Source: Liolophura sinensis
Taxonomy: Eukaryota > Mollusca > Polyplacophora > Chitonida > Chitonidae
Direction of reading: 5' to 3'
DNA length: 64,000 nt
Assembly: GCF_032854445.1 (NCBI RefSeq)
Contig: NC_088307.1
Span: 12,910,017 to 12,974,016, forward strand
Shown here: positions 37,001-45,465 of the stretch, one piece after another
How the letters are laid out: each line of letters starts with the position of its first letter
How positions within the stretch are numbered: the first letter of the stretch is position 1
The notes under the pieces: generated by a model
The model's database searches: none
Told to the model about the DNA's origin: nothing
Seen by the model: only the letters and a program-made list of their open reading frames with translations
Program-made: the position numbers and the translations under genes

Positions 37001-37256
37001 ATTTTTCGGTATTGAAAGATACGTTGTACAATTTGGGTACAAATGAACAATAAGTTCATAAAATCTTAAGAACGTATTCCAAATTCTGATTTCAAAGTCA
37101 TGAATTGCTTGGTGGAATTAGTCCTATAACTAATTTCTCTGTTTTGATGAATAATGAGAGATACATTTGCATTCATACTTACGCCTGAATATCAGTTGGG
37201 GCGCCATAGAGCGTGGCGAACAGAGAGAGCGCAAATGCCAGCGTGATCCAAACCAT
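25035..37256 (-). CDS. Secreted CAP-superfamily (CRISP-type) protein with ShKT-like C-terminus, 8 exons, complete
   Basis: Exons in transcript order: 37256-37183, 32533-32356, 30783-30707, 29198-29015, 28386-28253, 27188-27094, 25746-25714, 25141-25035. Phases agree, junctions are GT-AG and the total is 882 nt, giving 293 aa. The ATG follows an in-frame TAG. Residues 1-18 or so are a hydrophobic signal peptide (MVWITLAFALSLFATLYG). A dibasic EKR (36-38) could end a propeptide. The CAP domain spans about 50-216 with WGHND (103-107, CAP histidine 105), GQNI (119-122) and NHYRM...TKIGAAC (167-184) at the CAP1 signature site, where the usual Trp is replaced. A hinge C-x2-C-x6-C-x4-C-x2-C (232-250) precedes cysteines 257, 263, 272, 281, 288 and 292 in ShKT/CRISP-ICR spacing. 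CAP proteins act extracellularly, and a lipid-binding, channel-modulating or immune role is possible. The exact function cannot be told. A venom role is not implied. Confidence 0.9.
27243..27482 (+). mobile_element. SINE family A
   Basis: GACGTGGCCAAATGGCTGTT head, GACACCGGAGCCTCTCGCAA, CGGCAACCTGCGGATGGTCG, CCGCCATAATGCTGGCCGCC, then repeated CAAATAAATTAT tail units. It lies antisense in CRISP intron 5, and a 183-codon minus-strand open frame across it and exon 6 is spurious. Confidence 0.8.
28457..28473 (+). repeat. Poly(C) run of 17
   Basis: Homopolymer just upstream (in plus coordinates) of CRISP exon 5. It could be a G-tract in the transcript. Confidence 0.85.
28897..28978 (+). mobile_element. 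SINE family A, 3' fragment
   Basis: ACCGGGCTCTGTCCGGTCTC, GTCGAGTACGGCATAAAACG and AAATAAATAAATAAATAAAA tail. Part of the body is deleted. It ends close to CRISP exon 4. Confidence 0.75.
29563..29695 (+). mobile_element. SINE family A, 3' half
   Basis: GTCTTGCAGCAACCTGCATA, GTGGGTTTCCCCCGGGTTCTG, ACCATAATGTTGGCGTCATC, GTAAAACGCTAATCAAATAA. Confidence 0.8.
29708..29955 (+). mobile_element. SINE family A, near full length, tail-to-head with previous copy
   Basis: GGGGAGCTTCGTGGCCTAGTGG head, CAATGACCCATGAGC, the body through CTACCGTTGTATAAGTGAAATATTC, ending GGTGTAAAACTCC. It directly follows another family A copy, which suggests insertion into its A-rich tail. Confidence 0.8.
30203..30248 (+). 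repeat. Short tandem repeat, unit GGGGCTTTTGTCCGGTGG
   Basis: Three successive copies: GGAGCTTTTGTCCGGCGG, GGCTTTTGTCCGGTGG, AGCTTTTGCCCG. Unit of 16-18 bp, in CRISP intron 3. Confidence 0.75.
31287..31921 (-). other. Possible nested minus-strand exons of unknown identity
   Basis: Two minus-strand open frames (31921-31673, 82 codons; 31538-31287, 83 codons) sit in CRISP intron 2. Both are preceded by acceptor-like TTTCAG or TTTCAAG and both end in Asn/Ser-rich tails. I recognise no family. Possible NxT/NxS sequons (NYT, NLT, NVS, NSS) would suit a secreted protein, but no donor sites pair cleanly. They may be chance frames or a decayed gene. Confidence 0.2.
32795..32850 (-). repeat. tRNA-like relic with B-box
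   Basis: On the minus strand GGTAAGGGTTCAACCCTGCC resembles a T-arm with a perfect stem, with GCAGAGCACCTGCTTTTCAA before it. No full cloverleaf is apparent, so it is more likely a SINE head or tRNA pseudogene. Confidence 0.35.
32876..32985 (-). mobile_element. SINE family A, diverged fragment, reverse
   Basis: TTTATTGGTGTTTTACTCAAGAATC, TTCACTGTTACAACGGCTGTC and GAGGAAACCGG match the reversed 3' end. Confidence 0.6.
33105..33331. mobile_element. MITE family 2, copy a
   Basis: The left end has GGCCATTTCTGACTTAAGTC and TCAAAATTTGAAAT. The right end reversed reads GGAGCCGATTCCACAAAGCC, ATTTCTGACTG and TTTAAAAATTT. The imperfect terminal inverted repeats enclose about 150 non-coding bases. Confidence 0.65.
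33586..33910 (+). repeat. Tandem repeat, unit about 124-132 bp, about 2.5 copies
   Basis: The phrase TGCA(C/G)(A/C)T(A/G)CAGACATCAT recurs at about 33586, 33710 and 33841. Each is followed by CTTGGTACAT-like text and, in the first two, by CACCACxxGGxCGCTTCCGTG, AGTCTGGCCCATATCTCCAT. The copies are diverged. Confidence 0.8.
33911..36430. other. CRISP intron 1 interior, no gene seen
   Basis: Low-complexity and unique AT-rich sequence, including a run of 19 T at 35821-35839. No open frame with recognisable content and no SINE copy. Confidence 0.5.
36512..36596 (-). tRNA. tRNA-Ser/Leu-like pseudogene
   Basis: On the minus strand GGCAGAGGGCAAACCGAGTGG and TCCAGGCG resemble the class II tRNA D-arm. 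CGTTT-7nt-AAACG makes an anticodon-like arm, an extra arm follows, and GCAGGTTCAAACCTGC is a sound T-arm with B-box. The 3' end does not pair with the 5' GGCAGAG, and the anticodon loop lacks U33, so it is probably not functional. Confidence 0.45.
36943..37125. mobile_element. MITE family 2, copy b
   Basis: Left TAGGGGCCGATTCCACATTTC, TGACTCAAGTCAAAATTT. The right end reversed is AGGACTAATTCCACCAAGCA, TTCATGACTTTG. TA bases flank both ends. 183 bp, non-coding, in CRISP intron 1 about 60 nt from exon 1. Confidence 0.7.
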
Positions 37257-37327
37257 GTTGATGGCGAAGACTGTTCCTGATAGCTAAACCTGCCTGGGGA
37301 AAGTGCCGAAGTTTTGCACAAGTGCTC

Positions 37328-37338
37328 CAATATATACC
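37328..37338 (-). promoter_or_regulatory. TATA box of the CRISP gene
   Basis: On the minus strand GGGTATATATTGGAGC lies about 75 nt upstream of the ATG at 37256. This is the right distance for a TATA box with a transcription start near 37300 and a 5' UTR of about 45 nt. Nothing else nearby competes. Confidence 0.6.
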
Positions 37339-37399
37339 CTTTTCCGGGGTTCCTTTTAGCTTTGATGAGTTCAAAATTGACCAGCTGGCAGTCTATTAA

Positions 37400-38730
37400 A
37401 AGGAAAACTCAATCGTCCGTTAGACTGAGCCTTTTTGCTAATGCACTCATCCACAGCTGGTGGTTAGGTCAATCGTTTTATGACGGAGCGGACGGAGTAT
37501 AGTAGCTATATAGCTTATCATCAACGTATGAATATTAACTAGCTCATACCGGCAAATAGGCAAATTAAACCTATAGGAATCACTGGGCCTTCAGTTATCT
37601 ATGTCTTTTGTAGGCTACAATTGGTCAATCTATTTTCATCTTATAATAAAAAAAACCTGCATTAAAACGGCCTTTTATATGATTTAAAAAGAACGTTTCA
37701 GCCAAATTAGACATATTAAGATGATATTCCATCCCACAAATATATCAACTATAAAGGTTTTTCGTTTGATAAATTTGTCTTCAAAGGATTTCTCATAGAT
37801 GTATATGTAAATATGGAACTGATTGAAAGTAAACATTTTTCTGCTGACGCAATTTTTGAATTTTGAACTAATATCACATGTAATTTTTTTTGTGACACAC
37901 AGCCTTTACGTTTTTCTTAGAAAGTTTTGACAAAAAGGAAAATTTCATTTTAAAGTGGTATATATACAACGTAAAATCAAAAAATGTATACAGTGGATAT
38001 CAGCTGTACTTTAAATTCGAATGTTTGGAATGTATATATGAAGAAAAGAAAAAGACTGCAGTTCGTGCGGCGGGAGACAACATTCCTCTTGAAATGTGGG
38101 TCGAAATGTTTATCAAATGTCAAATTTCCTCCATATATCACCGATTTGGTCTGCTTTTATCGCTTTGATATTGTCACAAGTACACAAAGCGGCCACTTAT
38201 TGCATGATAAAGCGTTTCCTTCCTCGCACCTTGCCTCACAAACTATTCAATCTTTTACGTTGTGTATTCTTTTTTCCATTTTTTATTCGCCATCGCTTCG
38301 CATGGGTCATGGAGATGGCTGATGGCTTGCTCTCTAACTGCCTGGATTGACAGATTAAACGAGTGATAAATTCATACTTCGACATAGAATGAGTGTACAG
38401 TAAACGGCTCTGTTTATGATGTGCACTAATTGGACTGGTTGATTGTGTGTAGGGTGGCTTGCTTTGCTTACTCTGTCAAAGAAACAGAAATTCCCATGTA
38501 CTGAAGTTCTTTCACGCTGGCTCATTGTGCAAAGCGTAGCTCTTAATGCCTCTGATCAGTCCTTTACCAGTTAAGTCGTGTGTTCGAAAACAGCTTTCGC
38601 TACAACTACAGGAGCTTTACTCTATCCTATACCTAATAATGATTTTAAAAGTAAACCATCAAGGTATATTGTCTACGTGAACTCTCAGTCTGATACTTAA
38701 CTAATGACTAACGAATGTTCAGTCATAAAG
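37400..38730. other. Intergenic, nothing recognised
   Basis: Contains a 112-codon plus-strand open frame (37984-38322) without recognisable domains. At 38560-38600 GTGTTCGAAAACAGC is a weak B-box relic. Confidence 0.4.
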
Positions 38731-38734
38731 GTCT

Positions 38735-38862
38735 AAGGGCAACCTGGCCGTGGGTTTCCCCTGGCTCTGCCGTGTTTCCTCTGCTGGCCGCCGTTGTATA
38801 AGTGAAATACCCTTTAGTACAGCGTAAAACAACAATCAAATAAGTAAATAAGTATATAAATA
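38735..38862 (+). mobile_element. SINE family A, 3' half with internal deletion
   Basis: GGCAACCTGGCCGTGGGTTTCC, CTCTGCTGGCCGCCGTTGTA, GCGTAAAACAACAATCAAAT and (AAGTAAAT)n tail. Confidence 0.8.
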
Positions 38863-39012
38863 AATAAGTATCTAGGAGGAACAGGCCCTGCATTGTTATA
38901 AATAAAAACCTAATATAAAAAATAAGGAGTTCATAGAAATGTTTCAATACCAACATGCGCGCAACGTTTTCTTAAACTTACTCAGCGATTCTTGAAATGT
39001 AAATAACAAACA

Positions 39013-39212
39013 CATGACTAAACTTTGATTTATTTATTTATTTGATTGGTGTTTTACGTCGTACTCAATAATATTTCACTTATACGATGGCGGCCAGCAT
39101 TATGGTGGGAGGAAACCGGGCAGAGCCCCGTGGAAACCCACGACCATCCGCAGGTTGGTGACAGACCTTCCCAGATACGGCCGGAGAGGAAGCCAGCATG
39201 ACTAAACTTTGA
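39013..39212 (-). mobile_element. SINE family A, 5'-truncated, with 16-bp target-site duplication
   Basis: The reverse-oriented element (TTTATTTATTTGATTGGTGTTTTACGTCG to GGCCGGAGAGGAAGCCAG) is bracketed by identical direct repeats CATGACTAAACTTTGA at 39013-39028 and 39197-39212. The body is close to consensus, so this looks like a young insertion. Confidence 0.9.
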
Positions 39213-39599
39213 ACATACGCGCCTAAATAATACAAGAAAGCTTAATCGTGTTATCGTTCAAAGTATGACCATGTGAAGCTTATGTGAGCGAAACAGTCTC
39301 TGGATCTGATATTGACCAAAGATTCAAATACACATAGCGACACTCGATTTTCAGTTTGACTCAATTCACCCTGATAAGCAGGCTTTTGCTTCACGTGAAT
39401 TGCTAATCCATGTTTTAAATACAAAACTTTTGTCGTTGCATGCTTGGCTGTTTCTCCCTACGCTGTCAGTCTGTTAGTATTATAAGTACTCTGGACTTGT
39501 TACGCCATAGTTTTTAGTGGCGAACTATAACATGGCTGGCATTTAAAGTCATCCGCAAACAGCCTAACAAAAGATCATTTGAACTCCTGATTTGCAGCT

Positions 39600-39735
39600 T
39601 AAAGAGATACAGAATCAATGCTGATTGGCTGATAGTAACGCTTGAATAAATGTACTATACCTAAAATTCAGCTAGGCAAGGTATAACCTAGACTGTCTGA
39701 CATTAGGCAATAAGAATCGATTCTGTATCCGTTTA
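39600..39735. mobile_element. MITE family 1, second copy
   Basis: Left TAAAGAGATACAGAATCAAT, GCTGATTGGCTG. Right reversed TAAACGGATACAGAATCGAT, TCTTATTGCC. The interior differs from the copy at 5452. Confidence 0.75.
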
Positions 39736-40014
39736 ACCAGTCTTGTAGCTGTCAGCGAACAGTAGTGTTTTAGCCCCGCTGTAAACGATAAGCCCGCATT
39801 AACCGCCCGCACCTAAAAACACCTGCATGAATTCGGTAAAACATTATAGCTAGGTGAGGCTCAAAAAATGAGTCCTAATCTAGAAAAGTGAAATATAATA
39901 AGCGACAAAAATACAGATAATTTCGAATTTCAGTTAAGCCGTACTTCCAAAACATTGAGTAACTTAAATGTCTAAAAAGTTCGAAGCGAAATCTCTGAAG
40001 CTACAATCACAGTG

Positions 40015-40055
40015 GCATTAGTAAAAGCTGGATTCGAACTCGCGGCCGCATTGAT
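40015..40055 (-). repeat. tRNA-like relic with perfect B-box
   Basis: On the minus strand GCGGCCGCGAGTTCGAATCCAGC matches the pol III B-box (GGTTCGANTCC-like). No matching acceptor or anticodon arms are seen, so it is probably a tRNA or SINE fragment. Confidence 0.3.
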
Positions 40056-40644
40056 CTAGGTTACAGAAATATGCATATATACGACTGAATTCTCTATAAA
40101 AGAGTTTTACGTTATATTTGGAAAAGATTATCAGATCGATAATGTGTTATCTGTCCAACAAATTGTAGATTAGGAATTTATGAGGCAAATTATCTGAATA
40201 ATAAATCACGCGACATCAAAGAAAGACAGCTAGTGATAAATCCAGCTGTTTTTTCATTAGAGCTTTTAACCGGAACGTACAGGAGTTTTTATATGACCGT
40301 ATACATCGACAGAGGAAACCGAAGAAAGAAATGACCTTATATTTAAATGAAATAAGAAAATACTTAAAGTGACATATCAAAAGCGCTAATATAGTAACAG
40401 GATAATGGATTATCGTGTGACAGTTTCATTAGCATGCCTAACGCAGGTCATATTTTGTCTCGACCTCAGCTCACACACAAGGTTATTTGCTCAAATTAAA
40501 TTTTAATGTCTGTATCATTTTCACAGCAGGCTTCGACTAAATTAAACAACAGAGGTCGCTTGTACAAAACCTCCAGACAGAGGTAAATACGATTTATATT
40601 AATATAATATTAGAGTGGTACTTAAGGCAAATATATAAACAGTT

Positions 40645-41040
40645 GTGTAAGTAGTCACTGATTTCCAGAGTGTTCTAAGTAATCACTGATCCCCAGACTG
40701 TTGTAAGTGATTACTGATCCCCAGACTGTTGTAAGTGATTACTGATCCCCAGACTGTTGTAAGTAATCACTGATCCCCAGACTGTTGTAAGTGATTACTG
40801 ATCCCCAGACTGTTGTAAGTGATTACTGATCCCCAGATTGTTGTAAGTGATCACTGATCCCCAGGCTGTTGTAAGTGATCACTGATCCCCAGACTGTTGT
40901 ATGTGATCACTGATCCCCAGACTATTGTAAGTGATTACTGATCCCCAGGCTGTTGCAAGTGATCACTGATCCCCAGACTGTTGTAAGTGATCACTGATCA
41001 CCGTATAGTGTTTTAAGTGATCATTTGTCTGCAGAGTGTT
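40645..41040 (+). repeat. 28-bp minisatellite (copy 1)
   Basis: Unit GTTGTAAGTGATTACTGATC plus CCCAGACT, repeated about 13 times with interchanges of TGATTAC and TGATCAC. Many units contain the palindrome GTGATCAC. From about 40847 the array is paralleled by the array at 46696-46920. Confidence 0.9.
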
Positions 41041-41084
41041 GTAGTCAGACACTTTGATATGCCGTACTATTGCCAGCAAATTAT

Positions 41085-41275
41085 CATCACGGCATTCTAA
41101 TAAAGCTAGTATATTATGATTGGAGCCCATCAAGACATTCTAATAAAGCTAGTATATTATGTTTGGAGCCCATCACGACATTCTAACAAAGCTAGTACAT
41201 TATGATTGGAGCCAATCCCGTCATTCTAATAAAGCTTGTATATTATGATTGGAACCCATCACGGCATTCTGCTAG
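41085..41275 (+). repeat. 43-bp tandem repeat (copy 1, four units)
   Basis: Unit CATTCTAATAAAGCTAGTAT then ATTATGATTGGAGCCCATCACGG. Four units here; five in the second block (46997-47222). Confidence 0.88.
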
Positions 41276-41454
41276 GGCTAACGGATAGTAGTTGGAACAA
41301 ATCTTGGCGCTCCACATGACTAACAGATCATAGAACAACCGATGATATTCTTCTGTGGTTAATGGATAATAACTGAAACATACTGCGACATTTTAAACGG
41401 ATTGATTGGCTGTGGTTGGAAGACTCCAAAATACCCCTCAGGTAATGTTTCTAA

Positions 41455-41535
41455 CACGCGCCGTCGTCATACAAGAGAGATATTCTTGTGTACGACGTAA
41501 AACACCGATCATATAAATAAATAAATCAATAAATG
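41455..41535 (+). mobile_element. SINE family A, 3' tail fragment
   Basis: CGCGCCGTCGTCATACAAGAG, GTACGACGTAAAACACCGATC, AAATAAATAAATCAATAAAT. Its duplicate is at 47400-47485. Confidence 0.7.
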
Positions 41536-41697
41536 TTTGAAACAGGCTTAGCGATTTTAGCATAGTAGGTTCGAGCACCATAATGCTCTACACAGAGCAG
41601 TAAATTATGGTTGGAAAATACCACACCGTTCTACTTTTACAAGGTCGTTGTAGTTCATACACACCACGATGCTTTACATAGACCAGTTTTCGAAAAT

Positions 41698-42050
41698 GTA
41701 TTGCACAGTTGGTAGAGCGTCCGCTTCGGGAGCGGTAGGTCCAGGGTCAATCCTGGGTCGAGTCACACCTAAGACTTCAAAAGAGCAAGTTGTAACTTCC
41801 TCGCTTGGAATTCAGCATGAAGGGGATAGTGCAGCGACTGGTTGACCGGTATCAGTATAATGGCTCGGGCGGGGCAGCTTACTTGCCTTCGGTAAGTCGT
41901 TTCAGTGAAGCAGCACTAGATAAAAGAGCTGTGGAAATCCGTCCTGCAACAAGGAGGTACATTACATACACCCTAAGGATTCCTTTGTCGCCATATGACC
42001 GAAAAATTGTTGAGCACAACGTTAGAGCCCAAGTACTCACTCACCCACTC
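41698..42050 (+). mobile_element. SINE family B, near full length
   Basis: CACAGTTGGTAGAGCGTCCG (A-box region), CCAGGGTCAATCCTGGGTCG (B-box), the GCATGAAGGGGATAGTGCAG body, ending in (ACTC)n. Duplicated at 47647-48010 with the block. The 88- and 118-codon frames in the two copies are SINE sequence. Confidence 0.87.
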
Positions 42051-42059
42051 ACTCCAAAG

Positions 42060-42240
42060 TGTATTAGGTAATACTGGCACTAAGCAAAACTCTGCAGCCA
42101 ATGCAGTTGCCCAAAGACAAAGTATAACGGCAGCAGTTTTAGTTCATATTTAATATAATGTTACACAATTTTCATTTGGTTAAGTGCAAACTTTAAGACT
42201 TGGCTTAAATTTAAAACTGGTATTAAGTCTTAAACCAGTT
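42060..42240 (+). repeat. Unclassified interspersed repeat, copy in block 1
   Basis: GTGTATTAGGTAATACTGGC, GCAGCCAATGCAGTTGCCC, TTTTAGTTCATATTTAATAT, GACTTGGCTTAAATTT. Related to 6915-7045 and 15046-15185; duplicated at about 48018-48200. Confidence 0.6.
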
Positions 42241-42861
42241 TTGAACAACCGGACCCAGTAGATAATGGTTTCAACGCATCACGACGTTCTAGTGAAACTA
42301 ATACGTCATACTACAATCACGCCGCCTTATTCGCCGGGGGCAAGTATATTCGAGGGACAACGTACTTTCACAAACAGGCTAGCTAAGATCTCTCCTATTA
42401 TATGAGTTGACACGTAGAAAATGTTTCATATCATTCGAAGATCTTAGACTTTTTTCTTTTTGGGTTATCTTAAGGTTATCTATAAAAACATCTAGCAGAC
42501 ATGTTTGCACTTACTTATCTGACACAAATATCGGTTCTCTGTGATCGGATATGTGTTCAGGTATACCTGAATGTCATTTCATTTTTACCACATTAAAAAA
42601 AAAGATGGCGGTGGTTTAATCCAGGCATCTGACATGCGCAGCACGGTGGTTTACTCTGGTCACATGGTAAGGAAAGGGCATCCAGTGGGGGGCGACACAT
42701 TTTTTAATTCCGGTAGATGGCGCTCGAGTGAAGCAGAACTTTTGTTGCGTCAGAAATGGATTGTAAATTAACGTCTACACCGTTACAATGTATCAGGGAA
42801 ACGAACGTCTGAAGGCAATAAAATGACGTCAAAGTACTACTGCCGGGCGTTTGACAGGTCT

Positions 42862-43115
42862 GAAATCCCTTGTACTGCCAAAATCCCATGTACGGCCAAA
42901 ATCCCATGTAGTGCTGAAATCCCTTGTGCTGCCGAAATCCCTTGTAATACTGAAATCCTCCATACAGCCCAAAATACCCTATACTGAAGAGATCCCCTGT
43001 AGTGCTGAAATCCCCTGTTGTACCGAAATCCCCTGTTGCACCGAAATCCCCTGTTGTACGGAAATCCCCTGTAGTGCCGAAATCCCCTGTTGTACCGAAA
43101 TCCCCTGTTCAAGGG
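42862..43115 (+). repeat. 18-bp minisatellite (copy 1)
   Basis: Unit GAAATCCCCTGTTGTACC, about 14 units, with diverged units (CCAAAATCCCATGTACTG) at the left. Because 18 is a multiple of 3, open frames run through on both strands (EIPCCT on plus; RGFRYN-type on minus). No start, splice or composition evidence for a gene. Confidence 0.9.
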
Positions 43116-43284
43116 AAATAAGATACAGCTATTACAACTAAGAATCAGATCGCCACAGCTTTTAAACGCTCTCCCGATATTGGCCAATCAGAGTGCTACA
43201 TTCATGGCAGAATTAAACAAACTTAGTGTGAAAGTGAAAGTATTTCAACACTCATAGTAGAATGTTATAATGTATTTGAAATAT

Positions 43285-43680
43285 AATCTACTATCCATAG
43301 TGGTTTGTGGTGTTGTGTTCCAAGTGTTATCAATCAGCCATGATAATTATGTCACGTTATGTTTCAACTATAATCTACCACCCACAGTGGCATGTCACCT
43401 TGTGTTTCAAGTGCTGTGGTAATTATGTCCCGTTAAGTTCCAACTATAATTTACTACCCATAGTAGTATGCCGTTTTGTGTTCCAAGTGTTATCTATCAG
43501 CTATGGTAATAATGTCACGTTACGTCTACTGCCTATAGTGGCATGTCGCGTTGTGTTCCAAATGTTATCTGTCACGTTATGTTCCAACCATCCAAACATA
43601 GGTGCATGCAGTTTTGTGTTTCAAGTGTTATCTATCAACTATCATAATAATGTCGTATTATGTTCCCTCTCTTATCTTCT
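43285..43680 (+). repeat. 75-87-bp tandem repeat (copy 1)
   Basis: Units carry TTTACTACCCATAGTAG, ATGTCGTTTTGTGTTCCAAG, TGTTATCTATCAGCTATGG and TAATTATGTCACGTTA. About four to five units here versus about two more in the second block. Confidence 0.85.
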
Positions 43681-44136
43681 AGGCCAGTCTTGACTAATTT
43701 GGAATATGCTGTGTTTTGAAAACGTGATGCATGGGGAGAATCTATGTGTTGAAAAAGACATTCGTCTATCAGTCGTCAACCAATAAGGACTTTCAAGGTC
43801 AATAGAATCGTAAGACCAATTCCCAAACGGCGTGTAACACAAACCACCAAGAACTAAGAAAATATATAAAGTACGAAACTGTTAAAACTGTCACTTGATG
43901 CTATAATTTTTTTAGTGAACGTTGGACCATGTTTTGCACTATCGTCCACGGTATACGCAACCAATACCAATAAATCAGTCAAGAGGCAAAACGAAAAGGA
44001 TAAACAGACATTATGGTTATAATCAACGTAATAATTAATAAGTACTATTTATTTGACTGTTGTTTTATGCTATCCTTAAGCGTATCCTTAAGTCTGAGCG
44101 TACCTTTGATCGTGTTTTGCAACGAAGAATATCAAG

Positions 44137-44260
44137 GGCCTATTCCACTAAGCTATTTCTGACTTTAGTCAAAATTTGAAATAAGATCTTTAAGCTTACA
44201 GCTGGGCTTTAGAAATTAAAATTTTGCCCCCTTCATCAATTTTATGTTAAGACAAATATA
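44137..44260. mobile_element. MITE family 2, partial copy
   Basis: GGGCCTATTCCACTAAGC, ATTTCTGACTTTAGTCAAAA, TTTGAAATAAGATC. The left terminus matches copies at 33105 and 36943; the right terminus is not recognised. Duplicated at 50261-50384. Confidence 0.55.
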
Positions 44261-44280
44261 TAGAAATTGTACAAGAAACC

Positions 44281-44368
44281 ACCAGTACCAGGTACCAAAT
44301 TTTACCAGTACCAGGTACCAAAAACTACAAGTACCAGGTACCAACAACTACCAGTACCAGGTACAAAA
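44281..44368 (+). repeat. GGTACC tandem repeat, four units
   Basis: Four units of ACCAGTACCAGGTACCAAA type, 21-24 bp, each with the palindrome GGTACC. Duplicate at 50405-50492. Confidence 0.88.
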
Positions 44369-44373
44369 TAGGT

Positions 44374-44480
44374 CTTCCAGCAACATGCGGATGGTCGTGG
44401 GTTTCCTCCGGACTCTGCCCGGTTTCCACCCACCATAATGCTGGCCGCCGTCGTATAATTGAAATATTCTTAAATAGTCA
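44374..44480 (+). mobile_element. SINE family A, 3' half lacking tail
   Basis: GGTCTTCCAGCAACATGCGG, GGACTCTGCCCGGTTTCC and CCATAATGCTGGCCGCCGTC, ending near TATTCTTAAATAG. Duplicate at 50498-50604. Confidence 0.8.
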
Positions 44481-44522
44481 AAAAGGGCTGTGAACAGTGA
44501 TAATATCAGAATGTAAAAAATG

Positions 44523-44605
44523 CCTTGCTTGAGAGTGAGGTTGAACTCACATCTGTATTTGTGTTAGTGAGGAAAGGATACCACGCTAACCTCATGCAAG
44601 GCAAC
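44523..44605 (-). other. tRNA-like hairpin (degenerate)
   Basis: On the minus strand the 7-nt end GCCTTGC pairs perfectly with GCAAGGC about 82 nt later. Between them are TTAGCGTGGTAT (D-arm-like) and GTGAGTTCAACCTCAC (T-arm-like, loop one base short). The anticodon arm is not clear. Duplicate at 50647-50729. Probably a tRNA-derived relic. Confidence 0.35.
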
Positions 44606-44609
44606 GACA

Positions 44610-45460
44610 TACGTAACCAATATCAATAAATCAAGCAGAAGGCAAAAATGAAACAATAAAACAGGCTTAATAGTAATTAACACCTTTAGAAAAACTCAAA
44701 TGCATTTTTAATGCCACCGTTTTGTTAACCACGTGATAAGGAATTTTATCAATACTGTATTTTATTATAAAAAAAACATTTATGTTATTTCACCTTATTA
44801 TTTATTATAGGAGTAGGCCTATAGATAGGTAGGTTTGGAACACAAAATGCTGCAGTTGTTTCTAACATCCCCAGCCCCAACTAAATAGATGTCAAAAAAT
44901 ATTTTTGATAAAAATTAAACGAAGTTAATGATTAATTTGCACGCTCAAACAGACAATAAACAGCACGCTTTTTCGGTTTTCACTTCATTAGTTCAGTTTT
45001 TTCCTGTGAAATTATGCTGCTACCATATTGATTTTAGCAACTGGTTTTCGCTATAATGCGGAATAATTGGACGCAATTTTTTTGTTACTGAACCATGAAC
45101 ATAAAAAAGTAACAAATGCACGCTAAATTAAACAAATTAAACAAAACAATTGTACCATATGGCACCATTAAGCCAGTTTGTTCGCTATAAATTTAAAAAA
45201 ACTTTCAGAAATACAGATCTGTACTCTTCTCAGTTCGCTACCCTGGAACTCCACCCTTTCGAACGTGCTGACTTCATATCACTGGTTATTTGTGAACAAT
45301 AAAAAACGAAAACGACAGAAGGTTTGGATTAAAATCAAACAGATTACACCATTTAAAATGCGATCGCCAACTTGTCTGGAAACCTTTGATACCCGGGACA
45401 TGGGCCTTACTCCCTAGACTCCCCTCAATCCCTGACGAGTCCCACAGCCCCCTACAATCT
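44610..45460. other. Non-repetitive spacer within block 1
   Basis: AT-rich unique sequence (apart from its block duplicate at 50734-51584) with no recognised gene; the 79-codon frame at 45178-45417 has no support. Confidence 0.5.
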
Positions 45461-45465
45461 CTAGT

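Noticed and set aside
37984-38322. 112-codon plus-strand frame
   Set aside because: No recognisable domain, no splice context, composition like the surrounding intergenic DNA.
40645-41040. Regular 28-bp repeats resembling a CRISPR array
   Set aside because: Units are directly adjacent with no unique spacers, and the surrounding DNA is an animal genome; it is a minisatellite.
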